64,000 bases of DNA, taken from Hirsutella rhossiliensis. Its lineage: Eukaryota; Ascomycota; Sordariomycetes; Hypocreales; Ophiocordycipitaceae. The notes under the pieces are model-generated. The model was not told the origin of the DNA, searched no databases, and saw nothing but the letters and a program-made list of their open reading frames with translations. Where the stretch lies: contig NW_025408670.1 of the NCBI RefSeq assembly GCF_020360975.1, forward strand, positions 4,650,001-4,714,000, written 5' to 3'. Position numbers and translations under genes: made by a program. This document shows positions 46,668 to 59,209 of the stretch, piece after piece; the first letter of the stretch is position 1; each line of letters opens with the position of its first letter.

Positions 46668-46856
46668 TATTAATAGGGTATTAATAAGGAATTATACTTA
46701 GCTTACTTTTATATAAGTCTTAGACTACTTATTACTTTTATTTAAGAAAAGAAATCCCTTTTCTTATAAGCTTTAATCTTATAATAAAAAGAATATAATA
46801 TATATAATATAATACTTCTAGCTATTTCTACTACCTAACTAGTTATACTATAATAT
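46668..46856 (+). repeat. Gyp-1 3' LTR, region matched in the 5' copy
   Basis: Matches 11,638-11,823. The true LTR may begin near 46,609, just after the purine run; that extra 60 bp has no clear partner upstream because the 5' copy abuts the inverted-repeat structure. No target duplication could be fixed. Confidence 0.7.
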
Positions 46857-46991
46857 TCCCTTATATATCTTTAGTAAGGGCTATAAAACACTCCTTACTA
46901 TAGCTAATATATATAGTATAAAGCTAGTCCTTATAGCGCTTATTTTATATTTATATAACTTACTTTTAAGAAAAAAAATACTATTTATAGT

Positions 46992-47340
46992 TATTATAAA
47001 GTATAGCTTAATTTTATAGTTCTTAGAGATATCCCTTAAGATAAGGAACCTAGGAAGCTAAAAAACTAGTTTAAAAGAAAAAGCTAAAAGGAGGTATAAA
47101 AAGGAAGGTAAGGGTTTAAAGTAAAGTAAAAGTAGTAATAGCTTTTTATAAAGGTAGTAAGAAATAGGATAGATATACTAGTAATAGGTAGAAAAAAAGG
47201 GGAGAACTAATAGAAAGCTTAGTAGTTAAAAGGATATTAATAGTTTTTTTAAGTAAAACCTTTTTTATAAATTTAAATACTAAATAAGTATAGAAAAGGG
47301 TATTAAATAAAAGAAAGAAAGATAAGTAAGGTAATATAAT
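46992..47340 (+). repeat. Cop-A copy A6, partial LTR interrupted by A7
   Basis: Begins TATTATAAAGTATAGC, the RIP form of the Cop-A + strand LTR start, and follows the LTR for about 350 bp up to GGTAATATAAT. A second Cop-A copy in the opposite orientation starts there. The rest of A6 is not seen beyond A7. Confidence 0.85.
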
Positions 47341-50300
47341 TCTTATAAAGTAAGATATAAAAAGTATATAAAATTATATAAAGGTAATATTAAAAGTAAG
47401 GGGTTAGATAGGTAGGGTAAAGAGATTTAATTCTTATAGGAGTAGTAATAAAAGTAAGGGAGTAATTATTATATTACCTTAATTATCCTTCTTTCCTTTA
47501 TCTAACGCCCCTTTTTATACCTATCTAGTATCTTAATTAATAAAGAAGATCCTACTTAAAGAAGCTACTAATATCCTTTTAACTACTAAGCTTTTTACTA
47601 GCTTTTTAGCGGTTACTAGTATATCCGTCTTATTTCTCGCTACCTTTATAGGAAGCTATCGCTACTTTTAATTCCCTTTATACCCCTACCCTCCTTTCTA
47701 CTTCTTTTTAGCTCCTTCTTCCTTCTTTTATACTAAGTGTTTTTAGCTTCCTTAGTCCCTCTTACTAAGGGATATCTCTAAGAACTATAAAATTAAGCTA
47801 CGCTTTATAATATACCCCCTTAGCTATAGCCTACCCCTTAAGGGTATAGCTAATATAGCTTTAAGCTAGTAAGCGTATAAAGGAGGTTCTTAGCTTTATA
47901 CTTCTCCTTTTACTTAAGGAAACTAAAGGCCCTTTTAGGTCCCTAGGCTCTTTTAGACCTACTTAAGGAATAAGGGCCTAAAGAAAGGAAAGTCCTATAA
48001 GAAAGAGGGCCTTCTTTAAAGAGAAAAACCTAATTAAAATAAGGGGCCCTTTAAAGGGAAAACCCTCTTCCTTTTCTTTAGCTATAAACATTACCTTCTT
48101 ATATATACTATTAGCTCCTCTTATAGACTCTTAAAGCGGGCTTCTAAGGATAGCTTTTCTTAAACGTTTTCTAGCTTAATTTATTATAAAGAGATAGCTA
48201 GCTTTTACTTTAGTAAGGGATTTATAAGACTATTAGCTTTTATCGATATTATTAAAACCTAATAGACGGAAATAAGTCCCCTTTAGACCTCTTAGCGTAA
48301 CTAATACTAATAGATATTAATATACTATAGCTAGGTCGATAGCTTACTATTTTCCTCTATAAGAATCTATATAGTCTATATATTATTATATTTTATAGCT
48401 AATAGGGCACGGAATTTATAGTCGTAAATAAATAAGTAGCCGGCTAAGGAAAATCGCTTCCTTTAACGCTTTTAAAAGAGCTAGTAGATTTACCTCTATA
48501 CTTAATATAGTAACGGTAGCTTACTTTATAGCTCTCTAAGTAATAGTTCTTTTAAAAAGGGATATAATATACCTTTATAAGCTCTTTCTATCTAATAAAT
48601 TATCTATAAAGGACGAATCGCTTAAATAAAGGAAGATTTTAGTAGCTAGTTTCCTTCCCTACCTTACTAAGTATAGACTATATAATCTTATTAAATAAAA
48701 ATAAAGGATTACTTAGTTTACTATTTCTTAGTACCTAGGGCTAGGATTCTAGTTATATCTAGCTAGCTAAGAGACTATAAAAGAGATATCCGGTCTAGTA
48801 AAAAAAGTAAGGAGCTTACCTTTTATTAATATTAGTATTTCTCTTACTCCTTAGCTTAAAAGGACGGATTAAGTAAAAGCTCTTTATTTAATATAAGTAT
48901 AAAGGGAAGCTTCTTATTAAGGGAATTAAAGAGGAGTTTATAACCGACCTTATTAATATAGGCGTCCTAGGTAAGCTAGATAGTCTATTAAGACTTATTC
49001 TAAAGGATTTATATCCCTAGGAACTATTTTAGCTCCCTTAGCTTAGTTATCTTATACCTTTATTATAGGCCTTTTATAGCCTCCTTAGTATTTACTTCTT
49101 TCTCTTTTAAGTAGGCTTAGATAATATCGTCGATATAAAAGAAGACCGTGATTTTACCTTTCTATATTATATATAGTTCCTAAGGGACTTTCTTAAAGCT
49201 TAGGGCTTCGAGGGAACCTATTAAATATTATTGCTAAAGAAAGGGTAATCTTTATTATCTATATAGAGCTTTCCTAAGCTATAGAACCTTTCCTAGCTAT
49301 TAAAAGCTTAGTAGAAGGTATATATAAATAACTTCTTCTTCCTTAAGTAAGTAGTTAATAAAGGTATTAACTATATTTATTTAATCGAGCTCGAGGTTAA
49401 ATTCTACTACTATAGCTATAAGGTTTTAAAAAGATATCCCTACTAAGGTAGTTACCTTAGTAGGTAAATCCCCTTTTTCCTATTAATTCCTATAAATAAC
49501 TAGCTAGGCTTTATACTTTTAAAGGAAGCTATATTTATTAATCTTATAGATAAAGACCTACTTATAGCTAAGGACTTATTTTGCTTTTACTTTTTCCTTA
49601 AAGACCTTTTTAAAAGACCCTATCTCCTTATATAAGGCTAGGTAGTCTTTCTAAGCTTAGAAAAACTAGTCTCTAAAAGGGTGTTTTTCTAGCTACTTTT
49701 AGTTTACTAGTAGGTCTAAGAGGTCTCTTTTATATACCTTCCTTACTAATAGCTATAGCTTAAAGAGCTAGCTTACTATAAATACTTTATAGGAACTGTC
49801 TTTTATAGCTATTAGATAGAAGTTAGAAAAACGATCGAAATAAAAAAGTAGTTAGTCTTCTTTTATATCGGGCCCTATATATTCCTTTACTTCTTAAAGT
49901 AAGGATAAAAAGGCAGCTAGGTAATCCTTTAAGAGAGGTGCCTTTCCTACCCCCTTAAGCGTCGAGATAGGAAGACTAACTAAAAAAGCTACTTTTAAAT
50001 CTTCTTCTTATTTTATAAAAGGAGGCGTAGGAAGGTAGGCGTATTTTAGCTCTACTACTTTCCTATAGTCTCCTTCTTTAACTAGACTATCTAATCTAGT
50101 AGCTTCCTCTTCTTCTTTAAAGTTAGCGTTATCCTCGACTACTTCGATATTAGTTTCTTCTTCTATTTCCTTATCTAGGACCTCTTTTTAAGACTATTAA
50201 GAAGGGGGAATTTAGATCTTTTAAATTAGCTAACGTTAAGAGAGTAAGAGGGGCTATTAATCCCTCTTTCTATCGAAGAAGCTAGATTCGTTAAAAATTA

Positions 50301-50823
50301 TATCCTTAGTCGAAATAACCTTTTATAGAAAAGGAATCTAAATCTAAAAGATATTTATAGAATTATAATTAATAAGGTAACTAATAAAGGCTCTAGGATT
50401 AAGCTTTCTTTTCTTCTTTTTTTTTAGCTATATATTAGCAGTTATAGTATATACCTTATAGCTATAGGTATAAAGGTAGGCTAGTAAGGCCCTCTTTTTT
50501 ATAAAGAGCTTAAAAGGGGATTTTTAGTTTATTCCTTAGTTTAGTTCCCTAGGGTCCTTAGGGTCCCTAGGGGTCCGGTTCTATAAGTAATAGGCGGTCT
50601 TAACGACGTCCCTCTAAAAGTTATATAGAAGCTTTATAGTAAGTCTTATTATATAGGCCCTTTTTATTATAGTACCCTTTAATCTTTCTACCCCTTCGTT
50701 TTAGGCTTAGGTATTCGGTGCTAATAAAAAGGGTAAAATACCCCTTTTTTAAAGCTATTTTAAGATATACTTTATAAATAGCTCTCTATTAAACTATATC
50801 TTCTCTACCTTATAGCTAAAGTA
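47341..50823 (-). mobile_element. Cop-A copy A7: 3' LTR and 3' half of pol, truncated
   Basis: LTR 47,341-47,812, then internal sequence collinear with A3, A4 and A5 up to the integrase core, where the match stops at about 50,823 (after ...TATAGCTAAAGTAGG). The 5' part and 5' LTR are missing. RIP-saturated. It adjoins a short GC-rich palindromic-looking stretch (GGCCTAGGCCGCGGCC-like, about 50,825-50,865). Confidence 0.88.
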
Positions 50824-50929
50824 GGCTTAGGCTAGTAAGCCTAGGCCGCGGCCGCTTAAAATAAAAGTAGCTATAGCTTAAGAGGGCCTATATTAAAATA
50901 TAAATATATAAGAGAAGCCCGCGGTAGCT

Positions 50930-52990
50930 AGCGTAAATTTTATATATATTACTACTAAGACCTTATTTAAGGCGGACCTATATTAAAAGAAAAGAGGGTT
51001 TTCCCTTAAGTACTTTAGTTTTTCCTTCTTATTTAATATTAAAAGTTTTAAATACCTTTAGCTAAGTCCTTAATATAATCTTAATAATAATAATAATATC
51101 TTTAAAAAGGATATAAAGAAGGTATATTTATTATAAGTAAGGGTCTTTATAGGTCTTTAAATATTAATAGTAAGTTTGTTAAGGTAATTATATACCTTAT
51201 TAAATAGGGATTTATTCCTTTTATTAGTTACTTTTACTTTAATATAAGCCTTATATTCTTTTATTTTTATAATATCCTTTTAAAGGATTATTATATCTTT
51301 ATTATATCTTTTAAAGGTTTTTAGTAAGGATTTAAAACTTATATATCCTAACCTTAAATACTATAAATAAAAGTTAAGATCCTTTATATTATTCCTTATA
51401 TTATTAATATTATATAAGAATATCTTTTTTTTAAGAAAGGTATTTTTAAAGAGAAGATATAAAGGTTATCTTACTATTTTCTTTTAGATATAATATTAGC
51501 TTAGTTATTTAATAGGAAAATTTCCTTACTATTAATAAAGGTATAAGTGTTTTTAAAATACTATTAGCTTATAATATTTAGCTTTAATTTAAGTATAAAA
51601 AAGTAGTTTCTTAAGATAAATAGCTTTTTATTATTTAGGAATCTAAAAAGAAGATCTTTATAGCCTTTAATAACTATATAAGATACCTTTCCTTAGTTAA
51701 CCTTAGTAAAGATAGTTCGAAAATTAATAAGGAATTTCTTTTTTAATACTATATACTTAGTAGTACTAGTATTAAGTATAAAATTATAGAAATTTCTATT
51801 CTTTAAGGCTTTATAAAGAATTTCCTTCTCTTTTACTTTATATATAAGGTCTTTAATTTAAAAGGGATTTAAAGGTCCTATTTACTTATTATTAAATATA
51901 GCTTTTTTAGGGATATTTAAAGAGATATATACCTTTACTCTTTCTTTAAAGCTTTTATAACCTTTAAGGGTAAAAAGAGGAATTAAAAAATTAATTTCCG
52001 GTTTTTTATTTATTTAATTATCGATTTCTATTTTTTTTGCTTTTAATATATATAAAGAAAAGGGTTATTTCTTCTTCTTATTAATATAAGAGTCTAATTT
52101 AATATAATTTCCTTTTATAAAAGGTTTTCTAGGCCTCTTAAAAAGTATTCCTTAATTTTAATTTTTTAAGGTTTTAGAAAAGCTTTTAAGGGCCTTTTCT
52201 AAGTAAAGATAATAGTAATCTTTAACTAAATACCCTTTCTTTTTATAGTAGGTATATTATAATATAATTTTTATCTTTTTCTAGGGCTTCTTAGTAAAGA
52301 AAGCTTATTAAAAGGGATTTTCTAAAGACTTAGTCCTTTTAAATTCGCTTATAAGACTACTAAAGAAAGACTTTAGATTAAAAGCCTTTAAGTTATTTTA
52401 AAGAGCTTACGTTATATTAGTTATATAGCTAGAAAACGAGCTTAGAAAGCTATTTAATATCTAAGCTATAATAACTACTTTTAAAATTTTAATATTCTAT
52501 GCTTTTAGCTCCTTAAATACTTCTTTTACCTTATTTAAGTAGCCTTTTAAGGATTTAAAATCCCTTACTAAAGTATTAAAAAGCTCCTTTATAAATAAGT
52601 AATTTAAAGTAAAGGAAATAAGGTTATATAGGTTTTTTAACCTATCTTAAGCCTCTTTAGTATTTATTATATACTTTATTTAGGTTAAGGGACTATCCTT
52701 TATATAAAGAAAAATTAAAGTAAGTGCTTTTCTATTTTTAAGTAATTTCCTTACTATATAGTAATAAAAGGCTTTTCTTTAACTAAAAGAGCTTATATTT
52801 AAATAGCCTAAAAGGTATAGTTAAAACTACCCTTAAGTTTAGTAAATTTAAACTTATCCTTAAAGCTTATTTTAAAGAATTTAAGGTTATATATTTAAAA
52901 TTAGAATTTTAAGGATTTTTTAAAGTTATTACTTAACTTATAAAGAAGCTAGGCTTATAACCTATTAAAAGGTATAAGTAATAAGGGCGG
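50930..52990 (-). pseudogene. Cop-C Ty1/copia gag-protease-integrase remnant
   Basis: On the - strand, one frame from about 52,750 reads a copia gag ending in a zinc knuckle degraded from CX2CX4HX4C (Y-T-Y-Y-KKKGYLVKDYYYL, about 52,258-52,211). A protease active-site region follows, LNTSTTKYIVL (about 51,785-51,753; D-S/T-G-A-T expected). Next is an integrase zinc region, H/Y-LRLGYISFKSL (about 51,375-51,340) with EYKAY (ECKAC expected), and the core start I-RPIKTLTYNKYTFFISF (about 51,160-51,105; DxWGP expected). It is a family distinct from Cop-A and Cop-B. RT is missing because the element ends at the A7 junction. Confidence 0.8.
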
Positions 52991-53649
52991 GATTAAGAAG
53001 CTAATAGTATAAGTAGAAAGGGCGGTTAATAGAATATAAATTAGGATTTTATTTAGAATTTATAATAAGTATATAAGGGGCTAAATAATATATTAAAAGA
53101 ATAGTATTATAAAAGATACTTATAAACTTACTTATTTTATTTATTACTCTTAGGGAAATTATTTATTTTTTATAGACTATTACTTACTTACTAGTAGACT
53201 AATTAGTTAGCTTTCTAGTATATTCTATAGTACTTAAAAATTTCTATTTAAAGTATATCTTCTAGACTTAGTAAGTAGTCTAATTATAATATAATAGTTA
53301 ATATAAAGCTATAGGTTTTAGTATAAGTAGTAGATTTAACTAGAATATTCTATGCCCTACCTATTCTTATATCGCGGATATCTTTAAAACCGCTAAGCTA
53401 AAATAAGTAATAAAGTATCCGTTTTACTTATAATTAACTTATATATTTTATATATATTCTTATTTATTATAATAGGCTTATTATAACCTTCTTTTCTTAA
53501 AGGAAGCTATAGATATCTAGTAAAGGTCTTTTATCTTTAAGGGTTATTCCTTTTAGACTATATTTTAGAGCCTCTTCTTACTAGCTTATTTTATAGAGCC
53601 TCTTTTTACTTATTATTTTCTTAATAATAGTAAAATAAGAATATAATAG
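52991..53649. other. Probable Cop-C 5' leader/LTR region, unassigned
   Basis: AT-rich, RIP-mutated sequence upstream of Cop-C gag on the - strand, where its 5' LTR and leader would lie. I found no second copy to define an LTR, and no gene. Confidence 0.35.
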
Positions 53650-53960
53650 TATATTTTAATAGATTTTAGTTATACTTAAATAGCTAAGAGACTATAAAAA
53701 AGATATCTAGTTTAATAGAAATAGCTAAAAAAAAAAGTAAGGAGCTTACCTTTTATTAATATTAGTATTTTTCTTACTCCTTAGCTTAAAAGGATAGATT
53801 AAGTAGAAGCTCTTTATTTAATATAAGTATAAAAGGAAGCTTTTTATTAAGGGATTTAAAGAGGAATTTATAAGCGACCTTATTAATATAAGCGTCTTAG
53901 GTAAGCTAGGTAGTCTATTAAGACTTATTTTAAAGGATTTAAATCCTTAATAACTACTTT
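53650..53960 (-). mobile_element. Cop-A copy A8: 310-bp internal fragment interrupted by A9
   Basis: Matches the pol region of A3-A7 containing TAGCTAAGAGACTATAAAA and GCGTCTTAGGTAAGCTAG. It breaks off at AACTACTTT, where A9 begins in opposite orientation. ACTTT (53,956-53,960) would be the A9 target; the other side is lost. Confidence 0.82.
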
Positions 53961-56105
53961 TATCGTAAAGCGTAGCTTAATTTCGTAGTTCTTAGAGATA
54001 TCCCTTAGTATAAGGGACCTAGGAAGCTAAAAAACAGGTTTTAAGGAAGGAGCTAAAAGGAGGTATAGAGAGGAGGGTAAGGGAAAGAGGGGAAGTAAAA
54101 GTAGTAATAGCTTCCTATAGAGGTAGCGAAAGATAAGATAGATATACCGGTAACGGCTAGAAAAGAGGGGAAAAACTAGTAAAAAGCTTAGTAGTTAAGA
54201 GGATATTAATAGCTTCTTTAAGTAGGATCTTCTTTATTAATTAAGATATTAAATAGGTATAAAGAAGGGCGTTAGATAGAGGAAAGAAGGGGAATTAAAG
54301 AAAATATAATAATTACTCCCCTACCTTTATTACTACCCCTATAAGAATTAAATCTCTCTACCCTACCTATCTAACCCCTTACCTTTAATTTTACCTTTAT
54401 ATATTTTTATATACTTCTTATATTTCTCTTTGTAAGAGTTATAAGCCCGGGAGGAATAGAATTCCTATACCTTCCGGCTGCTATAAAAGGCACTTTTCTT
54501 ATATCCCTCGTAGCTCCCTTTTACCCTTCTTACTAGAAAAGCCGATTTTAACCGACTTTTCTACCCCCCTCTCTCTATAATAATATCGAAAAATAACTCT
54601 ACCGCCCCTATAGTCTATAGGACGATTCTTATAAAGCCCTAAGATTAAGATAATAAAGAGCTTTTTCTACTACCTTAGGCGACTACGAGAGTTATTAAAA
54701 GGAGTACCTCTATAAGACGAAGCTACTAACTACTATACGCATAGTAATAATAAAATCCGTTAGTACCGTAAAGTTAATCTCTCTTTAAGAGGAAGAGACT
54801 CTTAAGTAGTAGCTTTTAAAGCTCGAGACCTTAATAGCTCCCTTAAGGGGCTATATAACTAACTATATTAAGAAGACCTATATAGTATACCTAGGAGCCT
54901 TTTCTACTAGGAACCTACTAGCTTTATCGTAGCTAGCTAAGTAAGAAGAAATCCTTAAGGAAGCTAACTAATACTTCTTAATAGAAGCTCTTTCTAGCTA
55001 ATAGCTATAGGATATATCTCTATTAATAAAGCCTATTAGTAATAGTTACTCGACTATCTTTTAAGAGGCTAGCTAGGAACTAGATAAAGAGGCTACTAGA
55101 GTATAATAGTAAGTAGTCTTATTCCTTTATAGCTAGCACTTAACTTAGACGGCTCGACCTACTGCCCTTATAGCTACTATAGCCCTTATTACTATAGTTC
55201 CTACTACTATTGCTACTACTATAGCTATTGCCCCTCCGGCTCTACCTCCCTCGAAAGTATTAATACTTATAAGGAACGGTGTTCCTACTATAAATAAAGC
55301 AGCTATAATATACTCTCCTAATTATATAAGCTAATAAGTAGTATATTAATTATAGATAAAATCATATCCTATAGAGCAAGAATCGCTCGTTATTTTATAT
55401 GTTATTATATATTAAACGGGTTGCCGGTTATCGTATAATTAGGAATCGAAGGAATAGAGCTAGCTTAGAATGCTAGCTAAGACCTCTTAAGAACACCGGC
55501 ACGACCAACCTCCTTTAAACACGAATATTAGTAGAACTAAGACACTTCTAGATTTACTCGAGGTATCACGGAATTCCCTAGTCTTAGGGCTATACGGCAG
55601 CCTAAATCTAGTCCCGAAAGGTTCTTCCGTTTAGCTATAATTGTCTATATAAGATAGTATGTCCGCTAGTAGATAAATAGAGAATCATTAACTTTAATAC
55701 CTTTTCTATATTCTAATACACTACTAATAAATTCCGTTAAAAATCCTACCTTATACTCCTTCTTTCCCTCTATTACGTAGTCTTACGTAATTCCTTAATT
55801 TCCTAAAATTCCGCTTTTGCTTATATACGTTTAGAATACTATCTTTAACGGCTGCCCTAGGCCCGGCCCTAGCTCTAACTCTTGCTCCGGGCCCGGCCCC
55901 GGTCCTATTAGTTAGACCGGCCTAACTAGTCCCTTAATAGACCTTTTAGTCTATTAGTCGAAAAATTAAGGAACTAGTCGAAATCGAACTTTATTAAAAT
56001 TAGTAATAAGAGGTAAAAAGGGGGGGTTTTTAAGTAGACCTTCTAAATTAGGACGAGGATTCCTTAAAGAAGTAAAAGACTAGATAATAAAACGGCTACC
56101 TAGTT
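53961..56105 (+). mobile_element. Cop-A copy A9: 5' LTR, primer site and gag, truncated and split by a Cop-B solo LTR
   Basis: LTR 53,961-54,437 (TATCGTAAAGCG start), then the primer-site-like GTTATAAGCCCGGG at 54,438, and gag sequence collinear with the reverse complement of A5 gag to about 56,105, where it diverges. 55,268-55,835 is an inserted Cop-B LTR. Moderately RIP-mutated. Confidence 0.88.
55268..55835 (+). repeat. Cop-B solo LTR (568 bp) with TSD ATACT
   Basis: Same length as and matches 1,792-2,359. ATACT occurs at 55,263-55,267 and 55,836-55,840. The flanking Cop-A gag sequence (CCCTCGAAAGTATTAATACT / ATACTATCTTTAACGGC) rejoins to the sequence seen uninterrupted in A4 and A5. No Cop-B internal sequence adjoins, so it is a solo LTR. 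Confidence 0.94.
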
Positions 56106-58400
56106 TAATAGGGATAAGGGCATATACTTAAAGCACGCGTAGTATATAGCTAAGGATTAATAAAGTAATTAACTATATAATTATCTAATTATTTAGCCTA
56201 TATATAGCTCTAAGGGCCTTAGGTTATAAATATAAGTCTTAGAGATTTCTTTACTCTATACCTCTTTATTTTTACTAAAGTCGCGTAACTAGCGGTATTT
56301 ACTTTAAAGGGGAAAAATAAAAATTTAAATTAACTATAATTAAGGAAGATACCTAATTAAATAATTAAGGTCTTTATAACGCCTTTAAGTATACTTAGAA
56401 GTAAGTTAGAAAGGGAGTGCTAGGGGTCTTATCCCCTCTTAACGGGCTAAGATCTATAGGGGTACGATCTTACCTATTAAACTCCTTCTTAGTAACTTTC
56501 CGACCTAAGATACTAATAGAAAGGGCGCGATAATAATAGGTAAGGTTCTCTTCCTAAGTATATAAGTAAGTAAATAAACCGTTAATAGAACTTTTCTCCT
56601 TTACTATAATCCTTTCCCTTTATATCTTTTATTCCTCCCTTTACCTATAAGCTACTCGTTTAGCTCTTTCTTATTTTTACTCGCGTACTTCCTTTTTTAG
56701 ATAATTATCTACTACCCCCTATATACGCTCCTAAGTATTCGCGCTTATTATTCTTAAGGGTATTAAGGAAATAAAGTAGTTAGCGTCTTTACTAGTCTAT
56801 AGCTTTAGGTATAGCTAGATTAAATAAGCTATAAAGTCTTATAGGCTAATTATTATTACGTTACTAGTAGTCCTATATAAATATATAGAATTATAGTCGT
56901 TAATATCTTAGCGGTAGTTTTAATATATTCCTAGGTTTTTAACTCCTTTAACCTAAGAGGGTTTAAAACCTAGTATAAACCTTATAGGGACTATAGCTAG
57001 AGAGGCTATTACTATACTTTATTTCTAGGGAGTAATAGGGCGTGCTATAAGCGTTACTAAAGTCTTTAGCCTTAAGGTAATTAACTAAGCGCTTATTAAT
57101 TTCGGAGTCTTAGGGCGAGTTAGTAGTCGGGCTATTTACCTTTCTTCCCTACTAGCTCCTTATTAGGTTATTAGTAGGGGTATAGTTATAAGTCTTTCGC
57201 TCCTCTATACGTTTAAAGGAGTTATTAGTAGCGGGCGAGGAGTAGGCCTAATTAGCTATATATTAAAAGGGGAGAATAAAGGCATCGTTTTTATATAAAT
57301 AAAGGGACTAGTAAGGGCGCTTAGCTCTCTCCTTTATAGGCTCTAGGGTAGGGATCCTATCTTAAGGTTACTTAGGGAAAGGCTACTTAGTTTAGATAAG
57401 GAGCTTAATTTAGTTAACGCTTAAGGTAATAAAGGACTAAGTTTATTCTTAATTCCTATTAGCGTAATTAAATAGTTAAGGGTCTTTTTAGGGAGGAGTT
57501 TTATAAAGAAACCGCGTATAGCTTAAGCGATTAGGTTAAGTTACTCTATAAGGGTAGCTAGTATAGATAGCTCCTTTCTCGCTTTCCTTACTATATAAGC
57601 TAGTTTTATATCTCTTTAAAGTAGTAGTCTTTATCTAGTAAGCCTATCTAAGAGGTTAACTACCTCTAGGACTTCTTAAAGGTCTTATTCTTCTTAGTCT
57701 CCTAAGATAATATAGTTATATTAGTAAATCCGCTTACTCCTAGGAATCCTTATAGGAAAGACTCCGCTAAAGGTCGTTAAATATTAATTAGATAGTATCC
57801 TTTATAGTTATTTAACCCTGCTATTAAACTACTAAGAAACTCTACCGCCTTATAATATCGCTTATATATAATTAAGCTCGTTCGCTATAATAGCTTAGAT
57901 TCTATATATTAGCCTATTAATATAGCCTTTTATACTTATCCTCTTATCTAGCTTAAAGAAATACTAGTCTTAGTATAAGATCTTATCTATTTATAGGGCT
58001 TCTTACGTTACCTTATACCTTTACTTTAGAATTACTTTAACTTTTAAGTATTACTATTTAATTATCTTAAGGTATTACCTAACTATACCTTTAACTTAGT
58101 ATTAGATTATTATTAAAGCTAAGTAGCTATATTCTTACCCTTCTTATTAAGCGGTATAAGGGACTAGCGTATAGGTAAAGTTATAAGGAACTTAGAGGAT
58201 ATAAAGAAACTACTACTATACTTATAGGAACGTATAAAGTCTAGCGTATTATCCCTCTTTCTAAGTATTAAAAATAACTAGGTTTCCTTCTCTATAGTCT
58301 TAGAGGAACGCCCCTTAATAAAGTCCCCCTTTATTTATACCTATTAAAAAGTTAATAACTTTAGTTATATACTTTTATTTATATATAAAGTAACTAAGGT
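56106..58400 (-). pseudogene. Gag-like coding frame of a further gypsy-type element
   Basis: On the - strand, frames with only TAA/TAG breaks read, in order, RDIKLAYIVRKARKELSILA (about 57,620-57,560), a Pro/Leu-rich region, then GFKPS-VKGVKN (about 56,970-56,935), TTSNVIIISL-DFIAYLI (about 56,875-56,825) and KDANYFISLIPLRIISANT (about 56,790-56,735), followed by a Lys/Arg/Glu-rich tail. This resembles in style the gag of fungal gypsy elements but I cannot prove it. No matching pol or LTR is adjacent; A9 truncates it. Confidence 0.4.
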
Positions 58401-59177
58401 TAAAGGTAGGAGCGGTAAACTTAATTAAATACTCCTTATTATTTAAGTATTTATAGTACTTCTTATATTTATCTTTTATATCTTCGATAGGTTCCCTTTA
58501 ATAGTTAGTATAAACTAATAGTAGGTAAGGTAAGGGGTATACCGCGTTCTTAATACCTCTTATTAAGATTTTAATTATCGCGCTAAGGCTAAAGCTTATA
58601 GCTTATCGTTTATCGATAGCTCTATAAAGAAAGTTATATACGTTAACGATATATTCTTCTTAGCGGGCCTTATTCCTAGCGAATCCGTTTATCTTTTTAA
58701 CGCCCTTATATATTATCTAAGCGTTTTCGAAGGTAATATCCCGCTACTTAATAAGGCCTATTAGTATTAAGTACTAACGATCTCTATAAATATACTAAGG
58801 AGGTTGCTTCTACCTATAAATATCTCGTTAGTCTTAGTCTACGAACTTTTTCTTATCTTTAACATAAAAGCGCCCTTCGCTACCTTTTACTTTAACTTTA
58901 CTATAGTAAGTAGGTAAAATAAAGCTCTTACTCTTAAATAGTAGTACGCTAAAGAAGATAGTAGCATTCTTAAGGAGGTCTATAGCTAGGCCTAGGATGC
59001 TATTTAGGTTCGCCGCTATATCTTAAGAAAGGGTAGAGTAAGTAAAAGAAAGGGAGAAGATAAGATTAAATAGTTAGGGTAAGTAGTTCTAAGTTATAAC
59101 GCTAAGAGGCTAAGTATTATATATATATAGGAGTTATATTAGTAGAAGGGATTATTATAAGTAAGGAAGCGTATAAA

Positions 59178-59209
<32 letters not shown>

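Larger units (their letters stand above)
11638..46856 (+). mobile_element. Gyp-1: Ty3/gypsy element split by four later insertions (nested host)
   Basis: Five collinear + strand pieces form one gypsy element: 11,638-12,992 (LTR, gag), 22,404-23,891 (gag zinc knuckle, RT), 30,214-31,986 (RT end, RNase H, integrase), 37,795-38,218 (pol C-terminus) and 44,461-46,856 (3' region, LTR). They total about 7.4 kb. The reading frame continues across the Gyp-2, A3 and A4 gaps once one copy of each target duplication is removed where both exist. The inserts are Gyp-2 (TSD GTTAT), Cop-A A3 (TSD GTAAT), A4 (left side CTTAT, right side deleted) and A5 (TSD ATATT). All pieces are RIP-mutated with TAA/TAG at former Gln/Trp positions. 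Confidence 0.88.
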
